This document shows positions 1 to 28,000 of a DNA stretch of 64,000 nt, piece by piece (the first letter of the stretch is position 1; each line of letters begins with the position of its first letter). The notes beneath the pieces are model-generated. The model did no database searches and had not been told where the DNA came from. It saw only the letters and a list, made by a program, of their open reading frames with translations. A program made the translations under genes and the position numbers. Source of the stretch: Dasyornis broadbenti. Lineage: Eukaryota; Chordata; Aves; Passeriformes; Dasyornithidae. Where the stretch lies: contig VZRN01004391.1 of NCBI GenBank assembly GCA_013397935.1, positions 717,299 to 781,298 of the forward strand, read 5' to 3'.

Positions 1-1429
1 TTGAACCTGACCAGAAACCCACTGTATTTTGCAACAAATACTACCAATAACTGCAGTTTGAAGTGCTGGTTGTCACCAACACAAAAAAATACTGTGTTAA
101 TCATAAGCTGTTTGGGCAAACTGTCAGACTGTTTAGCAATGTCAAAGTTCTGGTGAGCCAGAGAGGTGGAGATGAGGAGAGGGAATAAGTAGGGACATGC
201 CAGGCAGAAAATGTCTCTTGTAGCAACATAATGTTGGCTCTGAGCACATGCAGAGCTCAGGTTCTTGTCTGTCGATGTTCAACAATGGCGTATGACTGCT
301 TTATGCAGCTGCTGGAGCCTTTTCAACACATGCCCAGTCCCACATGTCCTGAATAATCTCTTTAGCTGCATCTCCTTCCTTCCTCTTAGCATTGCGAAAT
401 ACAAAGCATGGATTCAAATACTGATCCAACTGGTCTTCTGGGAACTTTTGTGCCTCAGCCTGGGACTGTTGCCGAGTACCTCAGATTTCCTAGTAACAGG
501 TGCGGTTGTCTCCCAGTCATGTTGTGTGAAAAGTTAAAGAAAGGCTTGACAGACAATGGTTGTTGAATCTGTGTCACATGGTAGTGTCTGAAACTGATTA
601 CACAAACACAGCTGCCTTTAGTTAATGATCAGCTCAATCTGGTTGGTGATCAGTTTGACATTAAACACTCCCCAGACAGGATTCTTCTTTAATATCCAAG
701 GTTCTGGATTTTCCTCTCACCTCCAGCGTCAGGGTGCCAGCCAGGAGATTATGCAATCATGCACTCACTTGCTCTTTGTCTTCCCTCTCTTTCCCCTCAT
801 CTCCCCAGTCCTTCATAAATCATGATTTCTCCCTTGCATAATGGAACAGCTTGTACATGGGAGGTGAAGAGTGGCCCTTCCATCCACCTTTGGCATTCAG
901 ATCGCCCTTTGCTCGGTGGTATCTGGAAAGGCACAGGTGTGGCCTCAAACCCACTCCCCTATAAGCTGGAAGAGGGATTCACCTGACCTTTGAATCAATT
1001 GCCAATGCTGAAAAAACCCATACCTGAAATCCCATTCCTCCTGTGTCGTGTTATTTAGGTTACTTATCCTGCACTGCAAAAGTATTCACAGTCTACACTG
1101 AGCCTTCAAAAAAATGGAGCAGAACTCACAACTTTTATTTTAAAAAATGGCCAGCAGTGGACCAGCCTCACCTGCTTTGCAGCAGCTCTACATAAGCTTT
1201 CTTGCCTCTGTGCACTGCTGCAAAAAATTCTACGTCCTGGTAAATGATGGGTCTGCCTGAACGGAAAAACCAAGAAGATCCCACCCAGTAATTCAGAATT
1301 TTTGCAGTAAGAGGAGGGGAGATCCAAACTTCACACCATTTTCATTGCAAAGCCTTTGAGCCCTGCATTTTTTAATCTGCCTCACCACCAGTGTAGGCTA
1401 CAGGAAACAAAAGCACTCCTCACCATCCT

Positions 1430-1500
1430 TTCACAGAATCATTTAGGTTGGAAAAGATCTCCAAGATCATGCAGTCCAACCTTTCAGGTTAAGTTGTGCT
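1430..1500 (-). repeat. CR1 LINE 3'-tail fragment (antisense)
   Basis: The stretch contains AGAATCATTTAGGTTGGAAA followed by AAGATCTCCAAGATCAT and a CAGTCCAACC block. This is the reverse complement of the well-known 3' end of avian CR1 elements. Only the tail remains, as is usual for 5'-truncated CR1 copies. The boundary towards 1500 is approximate. Confidence 0.85.
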
Positions 1501-1813
1501 GTTTGCAAGAGAGAATTCAACATCCACATCCCAGGCAGGGGTATGACTGTCTGTCAATGAAGGTCCTTTGCTACGAGAAAAGGGACTGTGGTCCATTGCC
1601 TTTTCCAAGGGCCGTTCAGACATTTGAAACAGCTCTCAAATAACAGACTACAACCCAAACCTTTTTCCTTCTAGGAATGGGCCATGATTACTAGATCCAA
1701 AAAATATTCCCTTTGAAGCTCCTTGGCTAATTAGCATAGTTGTGGGTGGAGAGTTAGATCCCCATGTTTCTTTACAATCCTCAGGACACAGCACTCTCCT
1801 AAAAATGCCTGAA

Positions 1814-1824
1814 CCCCCCCCCCC
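1814..1824. repeat. Poly(C) run, 11 bases
   Basis: An uninterrupted run of eleven C lies in non-coding DNA upstream of UGDH. It is a simple homopolymer likely to vary in length between individuals or assemblies. Confidence 0.9.
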
Positions 1825-3518
1825 AGCTGACGAAGGCTCTGAAGCTCTTGCCCTCATTCTTAGCAAACTCAGTAAGTGAGAGGTATTATTTGACTCTAAT
1901 GAACTACTACCTACCTACACATACACCAGCAGGCAGAGGGAAGTCCTTCTCACACAAACCTGGCCTTGCACACAACCATTGTACCCCTCCTGTTTCTAGA
2001 AAATCCACTCCTTGTGTGCCAGGCGCACACTAAGCACACTTAACCAAGACCCTTAGGGGACCTCTTAAAAGACCTGAAGTCGGTTTGGCTCTGGCTGGTA
2101 CAGACGGGCCAGATAACATTCTTGCTGTACAAATGTATGCATTCATGGCTATTCTGAGACCTAAGAAGATAGACCAGGGTTTGAAGAGTGTAGTACAGTT
2201 GAGACTGACTTCTGAGTCACTCGTTGAGCTTCTATTTGCTTTGCTTGCATTTCCCTGGGGAAAAAAACCCAGATGTGTTCAAAACGGAGACATCTGTGCC
2301 AATACGCAATGAGAAAAGGTATGACTTGTTTTTACTTCAGAATAAACACAGTGAACTCAGTGCCTTTGCCAGGCAGTTCTTTGGCCAACCATGCTGACTC
2401 TGCCAGGATCCTGCAGTGACTGCAAACTTCAGTAGGCTCTTTCAGTAGAAACACACGTATTTTACAGGTATTTCTAAAGGACCTGTAATTATACTATGTA
2501 CTCACTGAAATAGGTAGAGATCCTTCTAGGGAAAGACCAGATCCTCCTCAGTGGTGACATGGTAAAATTTAAAACAGAAATAATGATTAAATTTTCTAAA
2601 ATATATTTTAACAGTTATGGATGAAAATGCCATGTAAGAACAAGGCAATTCTTTAGTCGCTTTGATAAGAACATACATGTATTATCCACCTAGTCTGGCA
2701 ACATTTAACATAGAAATCGTAATCTTTTTAAAGCATAAATCACTACAATATTGCAGGTGGAGCAAAACCCTGCACCATGCAGCTTCTAGGAGAGGCAGTG
2801 TGAACTTTCTCCAGTACATTTAAGTGAATTTAAAGGTACTGGAGGAGACTGCAGATTTCTCACTGTCTTTCTGCTCCCAAAGTGAAATGCAGTATACTGA
2901 TATCATACCATGTTCACATAAAAGGCAAGACCAGTATCTGAGAACTTTAACACTGCTAGGCAAGAGGTCCCTGGGCAGTGCCCAGATCACAAGGGCAAGA
3001 GAGCACAAGCTCGTTTTATTTCCTTCCTCTGGGCAACGTTCGCAGCCTGGACTTTAAACACTGTACTTTACTGTAACCTATCCACGTTTCCCTCCACTTC
3101 TCTTTGTTGAGACGGTGCTCCGGTACAGGAGAGAGAATGAACACCGCGTTCTTTCCTTCACAGTAACCATAGCTGAAGGACAAAAAATTATTCAGCTGCA
3201 TATTCAACCACCACAATTAAGCTCTCTTGCAAAAATACCCTGAGGCAGAAAACAAGAACAGTTCAGCAACCCAGCCCCCACCAGGCCTTCAGCTCCCAGC
3301 CGTGCCCGGAGGCCCCGCGGTCCCTCAGCCGCCCGCGCCCTGGCTGGGCCAGACCGCGCCTGCCCGAGGTATCCCGCGACCATTCGCCGCCACCCCGGCG
3401 GGCGGAGTGTGCGGGGCGGGCGGGCCGGCGCCGTTCTCCGCCCCCGGGGAAGGAGGAGGGGGACGGCCTCGCTCGGCGTCCTCGCCATGAAGCAGCCGCC
3501 TTGGGCACGCTGCGGCCC

Positions 3519-3527
3519 TTTAAATAG
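3519..3527 (+). promoter_or_regulatory. UGDH: TATA-like box for UGDH
   Basis: TTTAAATAG lies in an otherwise GC-rich promoter, about 30 bases before the pyrimidine-rich CTCCCCTCACAG around 3545-3557 where transcription plausibly starts. Position and sequence fit a weak TATA element. The start site itself is inferred. Confidence 0.5.
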
Positions 3528-3549
3528 CGGGCGCCGAGGCTGCCGCTCC

Positions 3550-3662
3550 CCTCACAGCGGAGCGTCGCGTTGAGTTCGGTGCGTATCCTCCCCGAGCATC
3601 CCCGCCGCAGCGCTCCCGCTCGATCCGTGGCGCCGGGGCCGGACCGCGCCTGCCTGCCCGCG
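3550..3662 (+). other. UGDH: UGDH non-coding exon 1 (5' UTR)
   Basis: A GC-rich segment ends in GCG followed by a perfect donor GTAAGT at 3663-3668. Coding begins only in exon 2, 7 bases after the acceptor at 4306-4307, so this exon is entirely untranslated, as in mammalian UGDH. The 5' edge is estimated from the TATA-like box and is uncertain by some tens of bases. Confidence 0.65.
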
Positions 3663-4314
3663 GTAAGTCTCCGCGCTGCGGCTGTGGTGGCGGCCGCGAG
3701 TCCCCTCGCTGCCGTCCCGGGGGCCTCTTCCCGCCCCACAGCGCGGGGCCGGGGCGCGGCCGGGGAACCGCTCCCTTCCCGCTGCGCTCCCAGGGATGGA
3801 GCCCGCGGGGTCGGCCCGGCCCGGGGGGAGCGCAGTCAGCTTGGCCCGTACCCTTTTCGGGGAGGAAGCAGGAGCTGCGGCCTCCCTTCCCCGGCCGAGG
3901 GGCTCCAGGGGAAGGGCGCGGCCCGGGGTCGCGGCGCGGCTGTGCCCGCGGCCTGGGGCCGAGTGCTGTCTTCAGCGGCGGCCGCTGCTCGTGCCCGGGA
4001 CTACCGTGGCATCAGCAACTCCTCGGCCCGAGGGTGGTGTTTGGGGTGTCAGGATTCAAAGCGACCGTAGAAACGCTTCCTTGATGGTCTGTGTATGCTG
4101 GCGCTCCGGAGAGGGGCAGGCTCCAAAGCCTTCTCGGATTGGAGAGAAAGGTAGTGGTTCATTTCAAGAGATCAGCCGTAAGAAAACCTTTCTGTGGGCT
4201 ACGTATAATAAAATCTGAAATCACTAATACTCTTTGTTGTCCTTGAATTGTTGGCTGGTATTTTAATTTGTAACTCCTGATTTTCCATTTCCCCCTCCTC
4301 TTACTAGAGCAATC

Positions 4315-18919
<14,605 letters not shown>

Positions 18920-20075
18920 TGTTTAATAGATACTGAAGGAATTCTGTGGATCTTTTTAATGATAATAACTGTAAGCCTATGCTTTTTTAAAGGAAATATA
19001 TTTTTCATAAACTAAACCAATTTTACACTAGAAATGGTACCTGGTACATGTGAATTCAGTCTATTTTCAAATCTCTATTTTTATAGCAGTTTGGTTTTGG
19101 TTACTGAAGATGGTACAAACTTGTTTTTAATAATCAATCATCTTTTAAGTGGAAAAGTTACCTTCAAACTGCAGACTTCTGCTTCCAGAAATGTTCCTAT
19201 ACAGCACTTTAAGTATTTCAAGTGATATGAAAGCAAAAGAAATTGAATATCTTTTTAACTTAGTCCACTTATAGACTATAATCAGTCTATATTAACTGTG
19301 ATCTATAGACTGGAACTTTGGTCTCGCCAATTTTTCATTTTCTTGTGGGGTGATTCTTTGCTCATTTAAACACGTGCTCTAACTGGCATTGAAGTCAAAA
19401 GATCAGTTCTAAGTAAATTAGGTCTAGCCCTAAGGTAGAACTGATTTCAGCAATAATGCCCCAGTCCTGGTTGGGATCCATTGGCACTGATGCAGTCTAG
19501 ACTGCATCTGTTGGGAGACCAGATAGTTCTGCAGGCATCAATCATGCAATTAGTGCCAGTGGACAGCAGCTACAAACTGATCCACTGGCAATACTCAGTT
19601 TTCATTCTTTGATTGTCTTGCCTACATTCCATGTGCAGCCACACATTTTTGTTTTAATCAGATTCCTGGGGCAAGTATTCCAGAAGTTACAGCAACACAA
19701 GTGTGTCTTCAGCAGAGGAGCATTCTGCTTGTTTGAACATTGAACTTAAGCAGAATTACCTTAATTTGGTATCAGCCCAAGTAGAAAATAAATATTGTCT
19801 TCAGTGTTACCTGATGGTTATCTTTTTCCTTCCTTCTGCTTACATATTCCATCTGAAAGCAACTTTTTAAATGAATCTGCAAAAAATTAATCTCTGCTGT
19901 GAAGAAATTGTTAAAAATAAATCCAGCCCCATAAATCAGCTTGCTACCTCATTTAATTAGCAGGAATGAATACTTCCAATGTTCTCTTAATATTTTTGCC
20001 TTTACTGTTACTTTTTTCTACTTGTTTTTATTATTCCCAATTGGCCAGTGCTATTAAAATCCTTGAGATGAGAGT
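18920..20075 (+). other. UGDH: UGDH 3' UTR
   Basis: After the TAA at 18917-18919 the AT-rich sequence carries AATAAA at 19787-19792 and 19916-19921 and ATTAAA at 20053-20058. The ATTAAA is followed by a strongly GT-rich tract (about 20070-20095), which is the usual downstream element. I take it as the most distal likely end. Use of the earlier signals is equally possible from sequence alone. Confidence 0.6.
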
Positions 20076-20095
20076 GTTTGTGTTTGTCTTGTTGC
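20053..20095 (+). terminator. UGDH: Probable poly(A) site of UGDH
   Basis: An ATTAAA hexamer (20053-20058) is followed after about 15 bases by a run of GTGTTTGTGTTTGTCTTGTTG type. Hexamer plus GT-rich element is the typical arrangement for vertebrate cleavage and polyadenylation. Confidence 0.55.
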
Positions 20096-23000
20096 ATGGG
20101 GTTGTGAAGTGGAGGGGAGGATAAAGAAGGATGACCATGAACAGGTTTCAGACTAGAAGGTATAGGTGTCTTAGTTGAATAATAGAATGTTGGGATAGTA
20201 GAGAATTATCCTGCAACTAGTCACGTAATACCTTCTGAATTACTCAACTGGTGTGCCTTCAAGCATGCTGTACCAATAGTTAAACAGGACATAAGATCAG
20301 TGTCTTGGTAATGAGTGCTATTACTGTAACTGTTTACCCACAGAAATGTAGGTACAGTTTAAGCTTTAGGAGAGATACTTGAAGATTTAAGGAACTTGTA
20401 TAACAATTTGGATAGACAATACAAGACACTGATATCTGACTGAAATAGCTATATCCTTGAACCAGATGCTTGCAGATTCTACATGTTAATGGCTTCCACA
20501 CAGGGTCTTATTCTGCAGAAATTGGCAATTGGGCAAATATGCCTTAGGCTTTTTGTCCTACTGTAAGAATTTTCTCAGAGAAGCATATCAAAAGCCGTTC
20601 AAAGTGAGTGGGAATTATGGGGACTTAAAATCAAATTGTCATCTTTCATCATGCCATTTCCTTCTTCCTATTGACTAGTGCCACTTTCATGTAAAAAACC
20701 TTGGGATGCGGTAAGGATTGCAATGCAACCTGTGTAGGCATTGTGAGCCAAGAGGCAGATGACCCTGTCTGTGTAGGTGGGTGTCCTCTTGGCTACCTCT
20801 GGCCCTGTAGCACCTGAGAGGGCAGGCTGGTCACTGCTTTGGGATTAAGAAGAGGGTGCTGACAAGTTGTACTCAAAAGTATCTCTTGTCCTCATCTGTT
20901 CAGGTTAGCACAGCACTGCTTCAGGGCCCATCTTAACCAGGAGGTGTCAGAAAATCAGGATGTCTTTCTGAAACTTGCATATACCTGTACTAGTAGTGCC
21001 TCTGTGTGGGACTTGTTCTCATCAGTTTGAAGCAGATGTTGAACTATTACTCTTGTGTGAAGTATTTCTCCTTTAAGGAATGTGCAGGTGTTCCTGAGAT
21101 TCCAGTGGCTTTTCATAAACCATCCCAGAGATGGAGAAACTAAGTGCTATACCTCTATTGCTATCCTGTTTCTCTTTCCTGCAAGTTTAGTCAAAGCCTG
21201 AATAGTGACTTGTGGCTTAGTCATAAAGACACTAAAGAATGGCCAAGTTCATTACAGTGGCATCACTCTCACTTCCCTCTCTTAGCAAATGGGGAGCAGC
21301 AGATCCTTTCTGAAGAGCAACAAGAGGTAAAACTAGTATTAGCATTTCCCTTGCTTTCTTAGTCAACTTAGTTTCTTGGTGGCTGCATTCTTTTAGTGGG
21401 AGAACCGGGATTGTGGGGTGAATCCAGTGGAGCATTCCATCAGGATACAGCAATACAAACCTTGCATATATGCCAGAAAACCTTACCACAGACCAAACGG
21501 AAGAGCTTCAGAAGCCTGCGCAGCACCGTGAAGCGTAAGCCATCATCTTCAGAGTAATCAGGGAAGTAAGAACTTGAGATGACCTGTATTCCTGTTTTGA
21601 AGGCTTCAGTAGTGTGCATAAGAGATGGTGTTTAATGCTATCGAGTCTTTGAGTATGGATGTTATAGCATGTAGTTCTGGATGAGAATTGTATGATGTGA
21701 CCAATGGACTCCTGTGCTCTGAGGTTCTTTTTATGGGGTTCTTCAAATGCAATCCCATGGTAACACTGATTTACACTGCAAAAATGTGAATACAACAGCT
21801 GAAGCAAGTCCAGATTTAATACAAGTCTAGAAGTAGTATGATACAGACTGCATAAATTGGGTCTTACCCAAGATGTACACAGACAAATTTTAAGTGCCAG
21901 GCAAGGTATACTGGTTTTCTTCCATTTATGTGTGCTTAAGTTTTTGTAAAGCTAAAACTAGTCTGGTTCCAGGAATACAATAGCCAAGAATATTTCAAGT
22001 GAATAGAACACACATTTTTTGCCAAGACTAGTTACTGTAGGTATAGTTAAGGGTGGGATTTTGTACTGGCCAAAAAGTTTACACTTCTCATTTGAGGTTA
22101 CTGCTATAATCTTGTTCAACAGCTAAATTTGGAATTTAGTTGTAAAACAATGCAGGAAGGCATAATGGAGATCTGATTTAGGAATGCTGGAGTAAAGCTA
22201 CAATTTCTGCTTTTGCTATGTCAAGGTAAAATTTCTGATCCAAGTTGAACATCTGCAGTAAGTTACCACATTGTAGTAAAGAAGCATAAATACTTGACAC
22301 TTCCTTTTTAAGTGAAGGGGACACCAATATTAATTATTCATCAAGTAGGAAAAATTTTAAAGCTAGTTTTAAATCAATAAAACCAGTGTGTTCAGCTTAC
22401 CTAAGGACTTGAAGTTACTGGAAGATGAAACAATTCTCTATGAATAACATTTAGTTATGTTTCAGACAATGTAGTAGATTGGTGTAATGATGCTAAAAAA
22501 GACCATTCTTTCTGTGTCAACTTTAAATCTTATTCCCAAAACTCAGTTTGATGTTTTCCTGGTTGCAAGGATTAATGTTTCTTAAAATATTTTATAATAT
22601 TGCTTTGTGAAACAAACAGAATGATGTGATTGGCATACAAAATGTCAGCAAACATGAAACTTCAACAAAACAGAGTCATGAAACCTGTGCTGAATTATGA
22701 GGATATTTGTGAGGTTTTAAATGATGTGCTTGAACACAGTTATGGAAAAACTGAATGGGCAATAGGGGAAGTAAGATGGCTGTAAAAGCAGTAATTTGTA
22801 ACTAGGAAAAGAACTTTAGGGCTTGTTCTCAAACATTGGTAAAAAAAAACCAGGCAAAGACCCTCTCCAGTCTATGAAGTCAAAGTGTGACTCTTGCTAG
22901 AAACCACAGCAAAACAGTTAGAAAAGCTTGTGTAACTTCTGACACTTGATACCAGACAGCTGTCAGACAGTTCTGTGAGAGCATGAGATCATCTTCTGAA

Positions 23001-24660
23001 CCACCCAGCAGAGCATTCTATCATGAAGTAATATTGGACTGTGTTTCAAGCAGCATTAGTTCTCTCACTGTAAAGAAGCCACTGTGCAATGTTCTCTTGT
23101 TCCAGTTTGATAATGCTGTATGGCTCAGAATTCCAGGTTTTTTATATTTCAGGTGTTGATATACTAAAAGGGCAGTAACTTGGCAGAAGCTACATTTATA
23201 TTCTGTTAAATCTTACAGCAGGACCACTAATAAAGGCTGGCAGCTGTTAAATGTGTGTGTATCCTGGAGTTGATGCTGCAACCCTCTCCATCTGCCGCAG
23301 GAGAGGGAGTATTGCATTTCCTTGCAATGAATGACAACCTTTCCCTGCTCTAGTACTCAAGTGTAGTTCAGCTGAAGCAAAGCATTTTTGGCTCAAAATA
23401 TAGCTGGGCTTCCCATGACTAGCAATCAGACTTTTAAATTTAGTTTTAAATTTATTAATAATATTTTAAAAAAGCAGCCTTGCCTGTCTCTCTACCCTTA
23501 CAAAGTACAGCTATTCCTTTGTTTATCCCTTCTTCCCCTTTGTTCCTCATGGCTCACACTTCTCTTCCTCTTACTGGTGAATTAGTACATTCCTTCTTGG
23601 TTAAAGTTTTGTCTTCATAGTGTTTTAATATTGCTGTATTTCATTTTGTGAGGTGTCAACTGTGCATCACTGGCCTCAGGGGTATAATTTTTATTTTTGT
23701 TGTTCAGACCAGTTTCTCCTGTATATTACCTTGCTAGGTAGCTGTCTTCCGTCATCTTGCTGAGCTGATGGGGTGTGCAGGGTCCACTCTCCTACAGACT
23801 ACAGTAGTTTAGAAAAGTACTAGAGCCAGTCATAGACTTGTAAAGCCAGTTCAGAGACGGTATCTAATGTCCATAGCTAAGCATTGGGGAGAGACAATCA
23901 TCAGTATTATTGCTGTAAAGAGAGGCAAGTAGAGCTGTTAATGTACCATATACCATATTTTTATTTCTGCTCGAGCTTAGTGTGATACGAAGTGGATTTC
24001 ATATTTCACCCACAATGTAGTTCACTTCTCTGCATTCAGACTTACCAGCCAGACCAAGGGGCAGGTAACCAGACCCACCAAAGAGCCACTGGGGTTTTAA
24101 CTTCCTTTAACCACGAGACAGTTGCCATGCAATAGGAGCACAGTACATAATAGCAGCAGTTCTGCATACTCAGTACTAAAGAAGCACCTGTGCAGCTCAG
24201 TAAGGTTTGTTATGTACACAAATCAGGGGTAGCTCCATTTATGCTCTTACACCAGCTCTGATTTTCCAAATAGTTTAAATTAATGGTATCTACACAAGGT
24301 TAATTGTCTTGCCAGAAAGCACTCCTTGTCTTCTTCAGCTTGATACCTTGTATATACCAAAGCTCACACATCCAGACACCCAAGATGTGGAAAAGCTTTA
24401 GCTATGAGAATGGTACAGCTCATTTTCTCAAGATGCAGGTAAGAGATACCATCTTTTAAAGGAGTATCACTACCCTTTCTCTGGTGTGGTTCAAGACAGC
24501 CCTAATCTGGTGCATTGTCATGTACACAGACTTTCTTTGGAACTCCTATAGTTCCCAGAGCCCCTGCAAGCTTATGTTACATAATAGTTAAGAAACACCA
24601 AAGTATCAGTACCTTTCAAATTGCTATCAGCATCTTCACAAGTATTAACTGCAGCAATGC
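20096..24660. other. Intergenic region between UGDH and LIAS 3' ends
   Basis: About 4.6 kb of AT-rich DNA separates two convergent genes. Open frames are short and lack resemblance to known proteins. Minus-strand AATAAA sites (for example 23960-23965) could serve as distal LIAS poly(A) signals. I recognise no RNA gene or repeat. Confidence 0.6.
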
Positions 24661-24866
24661 TGATTGTCGTATCAGACCTATAAATCTGTCCAATCTTTGT
24701 TCCCAGCTTACGTTTATTTCTTTCACGTCAGTTCCATCACTCTTTCAAAATCAGTTCTATCTTTTTGCTGAACACTAGAAGTACTCTGTTTTTGTAGCCT
24801 TGCCAGGAGAAATGAGGTAAAGTAATGTGGTTTGCTGAGAAAAATGTGTTCTGGGAAGATAGTAAG

Positions 24867-24872
24867 TTTATT
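24867..24872 (-). terminator. LIAS: Candidate poly(A) signal of LIAS
   Basis: AATAAA on the minus strand lies about 105 bases after the LIAS stop codon. A second AATAAA is at 24713-24718. Either would give a short 3' UTR; which is used cannot be told from sequence. Confidence 0.45.
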
Positions 24873-24977
24873 CACATAGACACCATCTGGTCTTCTGTAT
24901 TTCTGGAACTGAGTATAATTATGCACTGAAAAAAGGATCCTTAAAATTGGATGCTTTAAATAGGCTCACTCCCATTT

Positions 24978-25030
24978 TCAGATGGCTTTTGTCTTTCTTT
25001 TTTCTACTAAGTTCTTCAAGAAGAATTCAC
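24978..25030 (-). CDS. LIAS: LIAS terminal coding exon 11
   Basis: This small exon follows the acceptor TTTTAATTAG and encodes EFFLKNLVEKRKTKAI then TGA. It completes the codon for Gly365 split by the intron. It corresponds closely to the mammalian LIAS end (EFFLKNLVAKRKTKDL as recalled). It is too short to stand out as an open frame and was found by homology. Confidence 0.9.
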
Positions 25031-28000
25031 CTAATTAAAAGGAAAGAAATAAATACCAGAATGATTTATAGGTATTTCAATAAAAATATATTCTTACTTA
25101 ACATGGGTGTTCTATTCTACAATACAATTGTTTTTACCAGCTATTTTATAGGAATTCAATTCTATATAACAGCATTTCCAATATATACAGCAGGGAACCT
25201 AAAAAAATCCCCAAAACTATAACCTAACAAACAACCCCTCCACTCCCAAAATCCTGATTTTCCTCATGTCCGGTTTTATAAAATAGCACTGTTGCTTTGT
25301 GCTTTCCAACAGGTACAAGTGAATTGAATTAAAATTTAATTCTTGTTTCATAAAGTATCAGCAAGTTACAGTGAAACCTGCTATAAATCTTGTTTGAGCT
25401 GGCATTAAAACAGACTGAGCAGCACAGTAGCCCAGATGAGTCGAGTCTGCTCTCTCCTTAGGAAAAAGCAGGATGTTGTACCTACACAACAGTTCCATTA
25501 ATATCAGCTACTACTTAATACCCAGTGCTTTGTCAGAAAAAGCACTGCTGTAAGTGTCTCTAATTATTTCTAAAGCACTAAATAAATTCTAAAGCAACAA
25601 AATTGCGTCACAAACAATCAAGGGCCTCATTGAATCCAGAAGCCTCCAAGAGGCAGAATGTGAAGGAAAACTTGCAAATTTGGTACCTTTTATCCTGCCT
25701 CACACATTAAGTATAGTACAGAATAGGTTTGGCAAAAAAAATAGTTTAAGCAGCACTGCAATTGTACAAATACTAATTGCTGTCATACTGATGCATGTGG
25801 ATGACCTATAGGAGACAGTGCAAATAATTTAAAAAAAAGGATGACTATATGAGGTGTCCTTGAGCTCAGGTGAGCTTTGTAGCACATTACTTCACCATTT
25901 TAGTTTTGTATAATAAAATGTTACCTGCTAAATAATCCAATGCCTTTCAGTAATTTACCTGCTTTATAGGAAGAACGCACTAAAGGCCCGCTAGCAGTGT
26001 AATGGAATCCAAGGTCATTTCCTACTTTTTCCCAGTACTTAAACTTTTCAGGAGTTATGTACTCCTCAACCTGGGGGAAAAGAATTAATTTTGCTCAAGT
26101 GTTAATGTAAAGGAAATGGCTATAGCTAGCATACAGTGAAATGAAATACAGTTATATTCAAAGTTCAAAATTTTTCACTCCAATGCTTTCATCAGTGAAG
26201 TCACAAACTGCATTTTTGCTCTGCTTTCAACCAAAAGCATGGGCTGGGTTTTTTTCATATTTAGCTGAAAAGTTCAGAATCTAATTTCTAGTTGTTGCTT
26301 TATCATTTTCTTCACTCTGTTTTTGAATGGTCCTTTCAAGCAAGCCTTTTTTTCTGTCCAAGTTAGTGAAAAACCACAATAGTTCTACAAATCTCTAACA
26401 GTTATTTCAGTGAAACACAGGAACAGAACAGAGCAAAGTACTGGACAGATCACAGAACCAGAAAACAGTAAATTTCCCAGTTGAAGTGGCACCATTAAGG
26501 GAGAGCGTAGACGACAGTGAAGGGGTGTTGGCTTGAGCAATTATGTTTGACACATACACTGAAGCTCTTGTTTTCCAGAATCATGCCTCAGCTCCAGCTG
26601 TTTTCCTGGCTAACAGAAGAAACTAGCAGTGGGAAGTCTGCAGAAGATGGAAGAGGTTAGATGGCTGAGGTCATTTTTAGTGAAGAGTCCGTAACAGATA
26701 ATCATTGTCAGGTTAAACAGGGAAGGAAATTTTTCCCAACATCTGCAATTAGAGTAAGGATGACTGTGCAAGGTACAGACCATAATTCTGCCTGTAAATT
26801 AAAGGCACTTTTACCTTTAGGTGACGTTTTGTTGGTTGCATATACTGTCCTAGGGTCAAACAATCTACATCTGCTTCCCGCAATACTGTAAAAACAAAAT
26901 TCCTTGTTAATGACAGAAGGATCACAAGGGACTGTCAGCAACTAGAAAATGCCCTCATTCCAAATCTAAACAAGGGTCATACCACAGTGACCCCCTGCAG
27001 GGGCTCCATCCTGCTTGCAGTGAAGGGAACATGCAGCCTCCGTGCGTGGTCACAACACGCCTCGCACTGAGCCCACGCTGCTGCCGGGCCTAGGCTATCG
27101 AGCTTAGAGCTACAGAGAATCCCCTGGTGCTGCACTCACTGCAGTCATGTCTCCCTGCAGAGATTACATGCTCTTGTCTCTTGCTGCTTTCCATAGCGCC
27201 TTTAGGTCAGAGCCTTCATTTCGTAAAAGATGGGTACATGCACACACACGAGGCACTTCACTGTTTCAAGAGACTTCATGCCAAAAAGATGCGGACAGTT
27301 CTCATGTCATAAGACAGGAGAAATGGCTAGTTCTACAAGCTTAGAATGTACGTTAGTTTTGATGCCTGCAGAATCTCATAAACTTTGTCTTTACAGTTGG
27401 AGTATATACTAGAATCAATAAACAGCAAATGAGTTCTGGTGATTTATTTACAGAGGGAAACCCAGACACTTCATGGTCAGCTGGCCTGAAGAATTATGTT
27501 CACTGCAGACGGGTGTTCTGAACAAAGGGATGGCTGAAGAATCACTGTTTGCATGAATTTCCCCACATATATTGTCTGGCTACTCGCCCCACATCAAATA
27601 GGAAGAAAAGGCAGTGTTTTGACTACAGCATTGCACTCACTGTTAACCTGGAATCTCTGTTTAGACTGATATGCTTCTGTAAAGAAAAGGGGACATTACC
27701 AGCACATTTAGATGCTCTTTAACTTGTTCCCAGAGGATGGAAGGGGAACAAAACTAGAGTAACCGAATGAATGTGGGGGGTGACAGTTTGCTTCTGCATA
27801 TATGTGAGAGAGCGGCCTGAAGGCAAATAGCACATCTGAAATTTCATACCCTTGTGTCTAGGAAACTCTAGGAAGAATGGGAAAATCAGGAACTGTAATT
27901 TTTTGGTTCAATTGCAGAAAAACTAGACTACATAGCTGCATTCTAAGCATGTTTATACACAAAATGTACCAGACGGACATTTTTTCAGAATATAGAAGAA

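Larger units (their letters stand above)
1..3229. other. Non-coding region upstream of UGDH
   Basis: I see no coding exon in this stretch; the open frames are short, overlap on both strands and lack family resemblance. It holds one short CR1 tail (about 1430-1500) and an 11-base C run (1814-1824). By conserved synteny with mammals, the 3' end of SMIM14 should lie further left, but I recognise no part of that protein here. An AATAAA at 2341-2346 could be a poly(A) signal, though nothing ties it to a gene. Confidence 0.6.
3230..4080. promoter_or_regulatory. UGDH: CpG island of the UGDH promoter
   Basis: Base composition changes abruptly from AT-rich flanks to GC-rich DNA dense in CpG. The island covers the core promoter, non-coding exon 1 and the first part of intron 1. 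It contains Sp1-type GC boxes, for example GGGGCGGG at 3413-3420. A TTTAAATAG TATA-like element lies at 3519-3527, about 30 bases before the start of the presumed transcript. The long open frames on both strands here are a side effect of the high GC content. Confidence 0.8.

Noticed and set aside
1..3229. Search for SMIM14 coding sequence expected by synteny
   Set aside because: No reading frame resembles SMIM14 as I recall it; only non-coding sequence is supported here.
3263..4218. Long overlapping open frames of 140-166 codons on both strands around UGDH exon 1
   Set aside because: They fall in a CpG island where stop codons are rare, are low-complexity Ala/Arg/Gly/Pro, and overlap a non-coding exon. 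No family resemblance.
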